Of a stretch of DNA of 64,000 nucleotides, positions 43,388 to 51,440 are shown in pieces. The DNA is from Mucilaginibacter robiniae. Its GTDB lineage: Bacteria > Bacteroidota > Bacteroidia > Sphingobacteriales > Sphingobacteriaceae. Under the pieces are notes generated by a model. It had not been told where the DNA came from. It ran no database searches and saw only the letters and a program-made list of their open reading frames with translations. Positions within the stretch are counted from its first letter, which is position 1; each line of letters opens with the position of its first letter. The stretch is taken from positions 4,588,001 to 4,652,000 of the forward strand of contig NZ_CP051682.1 in assembly GCF_012849215.1 (NCBI RefSeq). Reading direction: 5' to 3'. The translations under genes were made by a program, and so were the position numbers.

Positions 43388-43759
43388 CTAGTTTTGATGT
43401 GGATGTTTCATTTCATCTTGCCGCATAGGCATGGCATCAATGGTGCCGAACAATTTGGCAAGAGCAATAGGTTTGGTGCTTCTTAACTTTTCGCCACCAT
43501 CTTTACCAATTAACAAAAAGGTAAAGTTTGCTTTAATACTTTTGGTGTTAAATAGAGCTTGATCATGGCTTGCAAAGTAGGTTTTGATCTCTAAATCGCG
43601 TTCCTTTAAGCTGGGTTTATCAGATTGTAATATTTGTAACTGCTCTTGCAAATACTTGTTACTGCTATTATCAGCGAACAACAAAATAAACCTTTTTTTT
43701 GGGGACAAACTTACCATGTGTATAGAAAGCAGAATTATAGTTGAAATCAGTACTTTCAT
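43388..43759 (-). CDS. DUF4174 protein
   Basis: 123 aa. A hydrophobic N-terminus (VLISTIILLSIHMVSLS) could be a signal peptide. The DUF4174 features are visible: RFILLFADN, LQEQLQILQSD, KERDLEIKTYF, FLLIGKDGGEKLRS and the end motif IDAMPMRQDE. The domain is thioredoxin-like in shape and its biological role is not known. It is in a unit with the SDR gene downstream. Confidence 0.85.
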   Translation of the reverse strand: MKVLISTIILLSIHMVSLSPKKRFILLFADNSSNKYLQEQLQILQSDKPSLKERDLEIKTYFASHDQALFNTKSIKANFTFLLIGKDGGEKLRSTKPIALAKLFGTIDAMPMRQDEMKHPHQN

Positions 43760-43798
43760 TAAAGATTAACATGCGCATTTGAATAAAGTTGTTTCAAA

Positions 43799-44260
43799 CT
43801 ACTTTAAAGCATCAAAACTATATTTAGCATCGCTCCAGAACTCATCTAAAGCAACAATGCGCGGCTTGAAAAATGATATAAGTTTGGGCCAGTCGTCCCG
43901 ATTAAAAATGCTTACGCCAGATAATTCTTTATAGATCCGGCTAATAGTTTTACCGTATTCGCCTGTGCTGTGTAAATTCCAGGTCCATTCTTCCTGCAGT
44001 GCATCATGCAGTACCAACTTTAATTCTTGAAACTGTTCAAAAAACAACTCCTGTATGCCAGTATCCGGGTGTGAGATTTCAATACCAATTGATGCTGAAC
44101 GATTTTCGACCTGCATCCGGAAATTAACGTATTTGATACATGTTTTATAATTAATCCAGTTGATGCGCAAACCTTCGGCAGAGGGTTGGGGAGCAATGTA
44201 CTGCCCAAAAGTAGTCCAGAAAGTTTGTTTAATTTGTGAAGATTGCTCTTTACTATACAT
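43799..44260 (-). CDS. DUF4268 protein
   Basis: 153 aa from the ATG at 44260 (MYSKEQSSQIKQTFWTTFG). DUF4268 marks: WINYKTCIKYVNFRMQVEN, ISIEISHPDTGIQELFFEQF-type segment (IGIEISHPD) and FWSDAKYSF near the end. The fold is related to restriction-endonuclease-like domains, but this stand-alone version in Bacteroidota has no known activity, and no modification system lies nearby. It is convergent to nothing and divergent to the lactonase gene. Confidence 0.82.
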   Translation of the reverse strand: MYSKEQSSQIKQTFWTTFGQYIAPQPSAEGLRINWINYKTCIKYVNFRMQVENRSASIGIEISHPDTGIQELFFEQFQELKLVLHDALQEEWTWNLHSTGEYGKTISRIYKELSGVSIFNRDDWPKLISFFKPRIVALDEFWSDAKYSFDALK

Positions 44261-44333
44261 GCGAATATATAAGTCGGCAACAAGCAACTTGTTTTAGTTT
44301 AAATAATTCCGACTTTTGGCAAAACTAACTACT

Positions 44334-45287
44334 ATGAAATCGATCAGCAAATTATTTGCGGTAGGTGTATGGCTATCAACAGCCGTTTTTGCAGCTCAGT
44401 TGCAAGCCTCTAAAATTATAACACATTCAACAGTTGCCACAGATTCTACTTATTCAACAATAGGATTATTCGATGCACAAACCCGACCTGTACAGGTAAG
44501 TAAGCAGTTTGAATTTACTGAAGGGCCAGCGGTTGACAAAAAAGGTAATGTGTTTTTTACCGATCAGCCTAATGATGCTATTTGGGAGTATGATACGCAA
44601 GGCAAGCTATCCAAATTTGCTGGCCCTAGTGGCCGATCAAACGGTATGTATTTCGACCGGAAAGGAAACCTGATTTCTTGTGCTGATGATAATAATGAAC
44701 TTATTTCGTTCAGCCCGGATAAGAAAAGAACCGTGTTGTTAAAAAATTTTGAAGGGCATCGGTTAAACGGACCTAATGACTTATGGGTAGATGCCCATGG
44801 AGGTATTTACTTTACCGATCCGCTTTATGTACGCGATTATTGGAATGGCCGCAAACCGGACATCTCCGGCGAAAAAGTATATTACCTACCATCAGGTAAA
44901 ACTGAAGCACAAGTATTACCAATACAGGTACAAAAGCCTAATGGCATTGTAGGTACAGCCGATGGCAAGTACCTGTTTGTAGCGGATATTGGCGCCAATA
45001 AAACCTACAAGTTTGACATTGCCGCCGATGGTAAATTAACTAACCAGCGGCTATTTACGCAGCAAGGCTCAGATGGAATGACGCTGGATAGCCAAGGTAA
45101 TGTGTATTTAACTGGTTCAAAAGGGGTTTATATTTACAATCCGCAAGGCATACAAATTGGCTTGATTGCCATAGCCGAGCCTTGGACTGCCAACGTTGCT
45201 TTTGGTGGCAAGCATAAAGATGTGCTTTTTATCACCGCATCAAAAGCAGTATATACTATGCAGATGAAAGTTCATGGTATAGAATAA
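44334..45287 (+). CDS. SMP-30/gluconolactonase-like secreted protein
   Basis: 317 aa from the ATG at 44334. Signal peptide MKSISKLFAVGVWLSTAVFA. Six-bladed propeller of the gluconolactonase/SMP-30 family: FTEGPAVDKKGNVFFTDQPN (key: F-EGP, Glu metal ligand), GRSNGMYFDRKGNLI, RLNGPNDLWVD (Asn ligand), FTDPLYVRDYW, VQKPNGIVGTADGKYLFVADI (Asn/Asp ligands) and DGMTLDSQGNVYLTG. It probably hydrolyses a sugar lactone in the periplasm. It is a lone gene that ends in a very strong hairpin. Confidence 0.9.
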   Translation: MKSISKLFAVGVWLSTAVFAAQLQASKIITHSTVATDSTYSTIGLFDAQTRPVQVSKQFEFTEGPAVDKKGNVFFTDQPNDAIWEYDTQGKLSKFAGPSGRSNGMYFDRKGNLISCADDNNELISFSPDKKRTVLLKNFEGHRLNGPNDLWVDAHGGIYFTDPLYVRDYWNGRKPDISGEKVYYLPSGKTEAQVLPIQVQKPNGIVGTADGKYLFVADIGANKTYKFDIAADGKLTNQRLFTQQGSDGMTLDSQGNVYLTGSKGVYIYNPQGIQIGLIAIAEPWTANVAFGGKHKDVLFITASKAVYTMQMKVHGIE

Positions 45288-45331
45288 AACAACTACATAC
45301 TGACACTAAGCGGTCAATACGAATTTGCTAA

Positions 45332-45379
45332 TAAACCAAAGAGGTGAAACATGGATACATGTTTCACCTCTTTGGTTTA
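45332..45379. terminator. 22-bp perfect-stem bidirectional terminator
   Basis: Arms at 45332-45353 and 45358-45379 are perfect complements over 22 bp (inner part GAGGTGAAACATG / CATGTTTCACCTC) with a GATA loop. It separates the convergent lactonase and peptidase genes. Confidence 0.85.
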
Positions 45380-45395
45380 AATATGAATGTACAGA

Positions 45396-47828
45396 TTATT
45401 TTGCTTGTGCGGTTTGCATAGGTTTAGCACCTTTTACATAGGTGTTCATCCACTCGTTGATTTCCCAAAGCTTGTGCAAAAGGTTTTCCCGTCCGCGGTA
45501 GCCATGAGCTTCGTATGGTAAAAACACAAAGCGTACGGTACCACCAAAACCTTTAATGGCGTTGAACAAACGCTCGCTATTAATAGGGAAGGTGCCAGGG
45601 TTATCATCAGCATCCCCATGTATTAAAAGTATCGGCGTTTTTATTTGATTAGCAAAGCTGAACGGACTCATGTCATAATACAATTTAGGATCATCCCAAT
45701 ATGTACGGTCTTCATTCTGGAAACCAAAGGGAGTAAGCGTACGGTTATAAGCACCACTTTCGGCAATACCGGCCTTAAACAAACCAGTATGTGCTAATAG
45801 GTTAGCTGTCATGAAGGCACCATAGCTATGTCCGCCTACAGCAACTCGGTTTCGGTCGCCCACGCCCATATCAGCCAGTTTGTTGATTGCGGCTTCAGCA
45901 TTCAACTGTAATTGTTCCACAAAGGTATCGTTTGGCTTTTTGCCGTCTTTGGCAACAATCGGCATTTCTGCATTATCTAATATAGCATAGCCCTGCGTTA
46001 CAAAGAAGATTGGGCTACCACCGCCAATTACTGTAAACCGGTTTTCAGAACCACGAACCTGTGCCGCATCATCAGCCGAATTATACTCACGTGGGTAAGC
46101 CCAAATTAATACCGGCAACGGTCCGTCTTTATCCTTGTTGTAACCTTTAGGCAGATATAAATCGCCGGTCATATCTATACCGTCTGCACGTTTATATTTT
46201 ACTTTTTGTTTGGTTACACCGGCAAGGCCAGGATAAGGGTTAGTGAAGCGGGTAACTGCTATATCAGCTCCTGACTGACTCAAGTTTTTGATATAGTAAT
46301 TAGGAACTTCAGTTTTAGATTCACGCCGGGTTAAAACAATTAGTTTGTTCGGATCAATTACATCTACCACACTTTCATAATATCCTTCGCCACAACGCCA
46401 TACAATGTCACTTTTTTTAGTGTTTAGGTCATACTTCGCTAAAAAAGGCAAATCGCCTTTAGGTGATGAACCAATTGGGTTGTTGTATAACAACTTAGTA
46501 CCATTACCTGTTAATAAAATCACATCGCGGCCATAATTATTCTTAGTCGTTACAGGTTGCCCCAATGCACTGTAAGCATCCGTCTCGTTACGGTCATACA
46601 GCTTTTCTAAAACACCAGTGCTAGCATTAAACCGGCTAACACGCGTTGTTTGATTTGAACGAGAATTTTCACTCACCAAAGCTAACGTAGCATTGCCCCA
46701 TTGTACATTGCGGTAACGCAATTGTGTTTTAAACAATTCTTTAGGTTCACCTGTAAAGGGTGCACTTAAAGCATATACAGCATCATGGTATTCTACTTTC
46801 TTTTTAATCATACCGCTATCCAATGGGTGTGCCCAGGTTATGGTAGCCGATTCATCATCCCGCCAGTCAAAATCGCGAGATATATTCTGCACATTATCAT
46901 AGCCGGATGGTCTGCCTTCTGATGAGGGCAGCGTAGCTAATGTTTTTACCAGTTTACCATTCAAGTCAGTAATTTGTATAGTAGAAGGGAAGCCTTGTGC
47001 AGTTACTAAGTAGGAAAAAGGCTTACGGATAGTACGTTCCAGTATATATTTTTTATCGGGTGATATGCTTACACTACTGTAAATCTGCGGCTTACCTATA
47101 GGTGTTTCTATACCATTTTTGTTACGTACCAGTTGCGAAGTGCCATAAAATTCAAATAGCTGTTCATCATAGGGTGTTTTAATTAAATCCTCATAAGTGG
47201 CACTTGGGGCTGCTTTTCCTAAATTTTGCTGAATAACCGGACCTTTAGGCATTAAGGGCTTGGCTGGAGCTGCACTTACAGGTTTAGCTGCCGTATAGTA
47301 CAACACCGTATTCGGATCAGTCCATACTACACGAGCGTTCAGTATAGTGTTTAATGGCTGTTTATTGATTTTGGTGGCTTTGTGGGCAGCTACATCAATT
47401 ACGTACAGATCAACACCCTTTGCGGTAGTTTGTGTAAAGCTGATTTTTGTTTCATTCGTATTCCAAGTTGGCAAACCAGCGTAAAGAGGAGCAGGCAAGC
47501 CGACAATTGTATAGGTTTGACCAGTTTTTACATTTTTCAGGGTGAACCCACTAATAAAATTTTGCCGACTAAGTGCAAAGTTGTTTGGATTGATGCGTAA
47601 GCCGGCTATACGTAGTTCTGGGCGTGCTAATTCTTCAACAGAGGGGTAAGAGTTCCGGTCGCTGAGCAGCATCCATTCTCCCTTAGCATTCAGGCTTACC
47701 GAAGGGGTGGGTTTAGCCAAGAGTAAATCGGCCATTGCCTTAGGAGGCATCTGGTAGCCAGTTGCATCCTGGGCCTTTACCCATACACCGGATGCTATTA
47801 GAAGCGCACATAAAAATGTTTTTTTCAT
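45396..47828 (-). CDS. S9 peptidase, glutamyl-endopeptidase-like (S9D)
   Basis: Exported prolyl-oligopeptidase-family serine peptidase, 810 aa. Signal peptide MKKTFLCALLIASGVWVKAQ, a propeller from about residue 40 to 560, and an alpha/beta hydrolase domain. The nucleophile is in VGGHSYGAFMTANLLAH, the Asp in HGDADDNPGTFP and the His in YEAHGYRG. GAYNRTLTPFGFQNEDRT (key: AYNRTLTPFGFQNE) matches what I recall of plant chloroplast glutamyl endopeptidase CGEP, a specific subgroup. It likely cleaves oligopeptides, preferring Glu, in the periplasm. Confidence 0.9.
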   Translation of the reverse strand: MKKTFLCALLIASGVWVKAQDATGYQMPPKAMADLLLAKPTPSVSLNAKGEWMLLSDRNSYPSVEELARPELRIAGLRINPNNFALSRQNFISGFTLKNVKTGQTYTIVGLPAPLYAGLPTWNTNETKISFTQTTAKGVDLYVIDVAAHKATKINKQPLNTILNARVVWTDPNTVLYYTAAKPVSAAPAKPLMPKGPVIQQNLGKAAPSATYEDLIKTPYDEQLFEFYGTSQLVRNKNGIETPIGKPQIYSSVSISPDKKYILERTIRKPFSYLVTAQGFPSTIQITDLNGKLVKTLATLPSSEGRPSGYDNVQNISRDFDWRDDESATITWAHPLDSGMIKKKVEYHDAVYALSAPFTGEPKELFKTQLRYRNVQWGNATLALVSENSRSNQTTRVSRFNASTGVLEKLYDRNETDAYSALGQPVTTKNNYGRDVILLTGNGTKLLYNNPIGSSPKGDLPFLAKYDLNTKKSDIVWRCGEGYYESVVDVIDPNKLIVLTRRESKTEVPNYYIKNLSQSGADIAVTRFTNPYPGLAGVTKQKVKYKRADGIDMTGDLYLPKGYNKDKDGPLPVLIWAYPREYNSADDAAQVRGSENRFTVIGGGSPIFFVTQGYAILDNAEMPIVAKDGKKPNDTFVEQLQLNAEAAINKLADMGVGDRNRVAVGGHSYGAFMTANLLAHTGLFKAGIAESGAYNRTLTPFGFQNEDRTYWDDPKLYYDMSPFSFANQIKTPILLIHGDADDNPGTFPINSERLFNAIKGFGGTVRFVFLPYEAHGYRGRENLLHKLWEINEWMNTYVKGAKPMQTAQAK

Positions 47829-47974
47829 ACACTGTGGAGTTGATTTGTAGTTGAGTGTGAAGGAAATTTACAGAAAAGTTCCTTTATAGTACTCGATACT
47901 TTCTAAATACCACAGCTTTTTTACATAATGTTTGTTTTTTAACTGCTATTTAGCTTTTATGCATTACAAAATTG

Positions 47975-48664
47975 CTAAATAGTAGTTAACCGAACTAAAT
48001 ATTGCTGGTATTCATCTTCATATAATACTTCAGTAGCAAAGCCAGCTTCATTCGCTACTTCAAGTAGGCTTTGCTCGTCAACATATAGCCAATTAAACCA
48101 GTTGGATTTTTGTTGTTTGTATTGATACTGATAAGCAATTTCGCCGTAATAAACCTGATTAGCAGGCAGGTTACCATCATACAAGTAAGTTACATCAGAT
48201 GAATCGAAGAGTAACTGACCGCCAGGTTCTAACAAGCTTTTCATATGTAGTAGTAAAGCTGGTAAATCTTTTAGTGTTCCGGCTAAACCTATACCATTCA
48301 TCAACAATAATAAAGTATCGTAAGTGGTACCTGAATAGGTGAATATATCTGCTTGCTGCACTTTGTGTACGCCACGTGCCTGCATTACATTTATGGCTAG
48401 TGGTGATATGTCTAAAGCGGTTACGTCATACCCTCGGGTTTGCAGTTCCAGTGCATGGCTGCCCGCAGCAGCGCCAATATCCAGAACTTTGCCCCGGCAC
48501 TCGTTCATCGCCAGCCATTCCAAATCAGTCATGTCGTCTTCATTCCTGAAATAAATAGCCAGGTCCATGAGCTCACGTTCGCCATAACGGTTATTAATCC
48601 AGAGTTTGCCTGGAGAGTTCTGGAACTGATAGTCATACAGGGCTTTGCCTAAAACATCACTCAT
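47975..48664 (-). CDS. class I SAM-dependent methyltransferase
   Basis: 229 aa. The SAM-binding motif I is VLDIGAAAGSHALEL, followed by YDVTALDISPLAINVM (motif with acidic end) and TYDTLLLLMNGIGLAG (motif II). The N-terminal part YDYQFQNSPGKLWINNRYG and the late LYDGNLPANQVYYGEIAYQYQ do not identify a substrate. It looks monocistronic and is downstream of a retropepsin-like gene on the same strand (39 bp apart), so a loose operon is possible. Confidence 0.88.
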   Translation of the reverse strand: MSDVLGKALYDYQFQNSPGKLWINNRYGERELMDLAIYFRNEDDMTDLEWLAMNECRGKVLDIGAAAGSHALELQTRGYDVTALDISPLAINVMQARGVHKVQQADIFTYSGTTYDTLLLLMNGIGLAGTLKDLPALLLHMKSLLEPGGQLLFDSSDVTYLYDGNLPANQVYYGEIAYQYQYKQQKSNWFNWLYVDEQSLLEVANEAGFATEVLYEDEYQQYLVRLTTI

Positions 48665-48703
48665 GTTGAATATGGGAAATAGAAAAAACTAGGTGTGCTA
48701 CTG

Positions 48704-49129
48704 TCATATTTCTAAACGAAGCGTAAGTTTATTATAGTTAATTACCGCTTTGTATTGCATCAAGATATCGCCGCCTAATACACCCAGTACCTGCGGATGA
48801 TTCAACTGCTGATAGGCTTGATTGATGGTGGACAAATCTAATACGGCTACTTCAAAGTTGAGGAGTGAAAGCTTACCTATTTTAAAGTTATTTAAAATGG
48901 CACTGTAGGATGCCATAGTTGTAGTACCTAACCCAGCCGACAAGCGTTCGGAAGCTGTAATATTCAAGCTATTCTGAACTTCTAAAAGCATTGATTGGTC
49001 AAACACTGTTTTTGATGCGCCAGTATCCAGCACTATGTTAAAACGGGTATTAAAAACGAAAGCTTCCACCAAAAGGTGGAAGCCATCATCATTTAAATCT
49101 ATTACTTGTAAGGGAATGGTAGTTTTCAT
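48704..49129 (-). CDS. retropepsin-like aspartic protease
   Basis: 141 aa from the ATG at 49129 (MKTTIPLQVIDLNDDG). A longer start at 49153 would lie upstream of the -7 box found at 49138-49145, so the shorter one is preferred. The active-site motif is IVLDTGASKTVFD, and the second motif LGVLGGDILMQYKAVINY (key: GVLGGD) is as in clan AA single-domain proteases. The protein has no obvious signal. It may act as a homodimer in processing or quality control. Next upstream is the TamA-like gene. Confidence 0.85.
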   Translation of the reverse strand: MKTTIPLQVIDLNDDGFHLLVEAFVFNTRFNIVLDTGASKTVFDQSMLLEVQNSLNITASERLSAGLGTTTMASYSAILNNFKIGKLSLLNFEVAVLDLSTINQAYQQLNHPQVLGVLGGDILMQYKAVINYNKLTLRLEI

Positions 49130-49137
49130 GAATGCTG

Positions 49138-49145
49138 CAAAGCTA
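49138..49145 (-). promoter_or_regulatory. candidate -7 box for the protease gene
   Basis: TAGCTTTG matches TAnnTTTG and lies 8 nt before the chosen ATG, between the two possible starts, which favours the downstream one. Confidence 0.35.
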
Positions 49146-49181
49146 AGCATCACTTTTCAAAGCTTTGTTTTTTAATCATGA

Positions 49182-51437
49182 TTAGAATGGATATCCGATA
49201 GCTAAGTTAAAAACCATGCCCGGAGTAGAGGTGCTACTATTTGACCAAGGCTTCAATATTGGGAAACCAAAGTCGGTACGTAGTACTATTACACTGGCAT
49301 CAAACCGTAAACCAAAGCCGGCATCAGCAGCCATTTGACTTAAAAACTTTGATGAGAAAACACCATTTTCCTGACCCGGATGGCTTCTGTAGTTCCAGAT
49401 ATTACCGGCATCCACAAATAAGGCGCCGTACACGATGCTGAATAGTTTAGGCCTGAACTCAATGTTACCTTCTATCTTGATATCACCTGATTGATCGGCC
49501 AGGAAAGCGTTGCTAGATGGGTTTACAGAAGTAGGATCAACAGCACCTGGGCCGATTGACCTTGCCCGGAAACCACGTAAGCTGTTTGCACCGCCAATAA
49601 AGAACTGTTGGCTATAAGGTAATATCGTGGAGTTTCCGTAAGGAATACCCAAACCTACAATTAACCGGGTTGCTATTTGGCTACTCAATCCTACTTTATG
49701 GAAGTAACGTATTTCATTCTCCAATTTAACATATTGATTAAAGTTGGTGCCAAATAAAGTTTTAGGTTTACCATTCAAAGTATCTGCTCCCATAACCAAA
49801 CCCAATATATTACCGGATAAGCTAATGCGACCATTGTAATAAATGGTGTTCGTTCTGTAGGTTTCTGTAGTGTTCGTATAAGTATAACTATAGCTTGGAC
49901 CGAACGTAAACTGAGGGTCGATAACGTGTTTCAAAGATGGGTTCCGTGTTTTGCGGATACTATCTGTATATACAGAATCTACCTTCAATGGATTGACGTA
50001 AGTAACATTTAATAAATTTAACTCGTGCGTTTTGTGATTGCTTTGTTTCCATTGGTAACCAAATGAACCATTGAAAGAGTTCAGGTTATATAAACCACTA
50101 CGGTTAACCACAGAATAGCCTAGCGAAAAGTTTGTACGTGGTATATAAGCATTATCAGCCTTGAAGTTAAACGGACTAATAAAGCGAGGCCATGATAAAG
50201 TAGTTTGAATACCTACTTGCGAAAGAGCATGACCGCCGTAACTGCTGGCAATCTGGCCATCGGTACTTCCGAACAAAGTAACAGTCAGGTTTTCGGCGCC
50301 TTTAAAAGCGTTACGGTTACGCCAGTTTAAATTTAACTGTGTACCATTGTAGTTGGCCGAAGTTGAACGGAACAGGGCATCAAACGAAAGTGATTTTTTA
50401 GGATACTGTGTCAGGAAGTAAAAGGCATCCATTTTAGATGAATCCTGACCAACTTCCTGAAAACGATTTCTTACAAACTTAAATGGCCCAAGCTCAACAA
50501 AACGGCTTAATGAATTAGTGTGGTCTGTACGGTTGTAAACTTCGCCTGGATGCAGTAAAACAGTGTTCTTAAATACGAACGGTTTAACTGTTCTTCTACG
50601 ACGATCAATTACATTGTACCAACGATACTTTACGGCTGAATCCAGTTTTAAAGCTGTGTCACGCAAGGTGTAGGCTGGGTACACATAAATGTTATTGATG
50701 GTGTAAATACGACGAGCTTTGTTAGGGGTATTATCTTTAACCTTTAAAAAAGCATCTACCTGATGACCCGCAATGGTTGAGTCGATTTGTACAATTAAAT
50801 CTTCCGGAGCAAAATAGTAGAATCCTTCTTCTTTCAAACGAGCATCAATACGTAAACGCTCGTTCTTGATAATGTCCAGATTGTATTTGTTACCCGGTTT
50901 CAAGAAGGTTTTGGCTGATGTTCCGGTAACAGCTGTATCTAAACTTCCTTTACCTGTTGGGAAAGTAATGTTACGGTATTTATAAGCTGGACCTGCCTGC
51001 ACAATGTAAACCGCTTTGGCTACTTTAGCTTTGGCAACAGTATCACCGCTAACCTGCGCCTGAAAATAGCTTTCGTTTTGTAAGCGGTTCTGCAATATTT
51101 GACTGTTTTTTTGCAAATCAACCGAACTGGCCAGTATAGGCGGTTCACCAAACTTGGTATTCAGCCAATGTTTTAAACCTTTAGTTTTTGTAGTTCTTGT
51201 TTTTTGATAAATGTACAACTTAATACGTAAGCCTAAAATCTTACCGTTTGGCGCTGGTCGTAACAAACCTTGCAGTTCGCTTGATAAGGCTTTAGCATCA
51301 TTCTTTTTAATGTCTTTATCAGCAATCTTAACCTCGCCGCCGGTATATAGCTTTTGTCCGGCCGGCAAGTCTTTGGTGGTGCTGCAAGCGCTAAAAAGTA
51401 ATGATATTAATAATAAATAGGTTAAATGTTTAATCAT
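49182..51437 (-). CDS. TamA/BamA-family outer membrane lipoprotein
   Basis: 751 aa. A lipoprotein signal (LLLISLLFSAC, Cys18) precedes POTRA-like repeats (about 30-330) and a surface-antigen 16-strand barrel. Barrel features: SLRGFRARSIGPGAV (a VRGF/Y-type lid motif) and a C-terminal aromatic end, NLAIGYPF. In Bacteroidota this lipidated type partners TamB in moving material to the outer membrane. tamB ends 3 bp before its start, so both are translated from one message. Confidence 0.9.
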   Translation of the reverse strand: MIKHLTYLLLISLLFSACSTTKDLPAGQKLYTGGEVKIADKDIKKNDAKALSSELQGLLRPAPNGKILGLRIKLYIYQKTRTTKTKGLKHWLNTKFGEPPILASSVDLQKNSQILQNRLQNESYFQAQVSGDTVAKAKVAKAVYIVQAGPAYKYRNITFPTGKGSLDTAVTGTSAKTFLKPGNKYNLDIIKNERLRIDARLKEEGFYYFAPEDLIVQIDSTIAGHQVDAFLKVKDNTPNKARRIYTINNIYVYPAYTLRDTALKLDSAVKYRWYNVIDRRRRTVKPFVFKNTVLLHPGEVYNRTDHTNSLSRFVELGPFKFVRNRFQEVGQDSSKMDAFYFLTQYPKKSLSFDALFRSTSANYNGTQLNLNWRNRNAFKGAENLTVTLFGSTDGQIASSYGGHALSQVGIQTTLSWPRFISPFNFKADNAYIPRTNFSLGYSVVNRSGLYNLNSFNGSFGYQWKQSNHKTHELNLLNVTYVNPLKVDSVYTDSIRKTRNPSLKHVIDPQFTFGPSYSYTYTNTTETYRTNTIYYNGRISLSGNILGLVMGADTLNGKPKTLFGTNFNQYVKLENEIRYFHKVGLSSQIATRLIVGLGIPYGNSTILPYSQQFFIGGANSLRGFRARSIGPGAVDPTSVNPSSNAFLADQSGDIKIEGNIEFRPKLFSIVYGALFVDAGNIWNYRSHPGQENGVFSSKFLSQMAADAGFGLRFDASVIVLRTDFGFPILKPWSNSSTSTPGMVFNLAIGYPF

Positions 51438-51440
51438 GAT

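Noticed and set aside
43799..44260. Restriction-modification or defence island around the DUF4268 gene
   Set aside because: The domain is distantly nuclease-like, but no methylase, helicase or other defence gene is adjacent; neighbours are metabolic.
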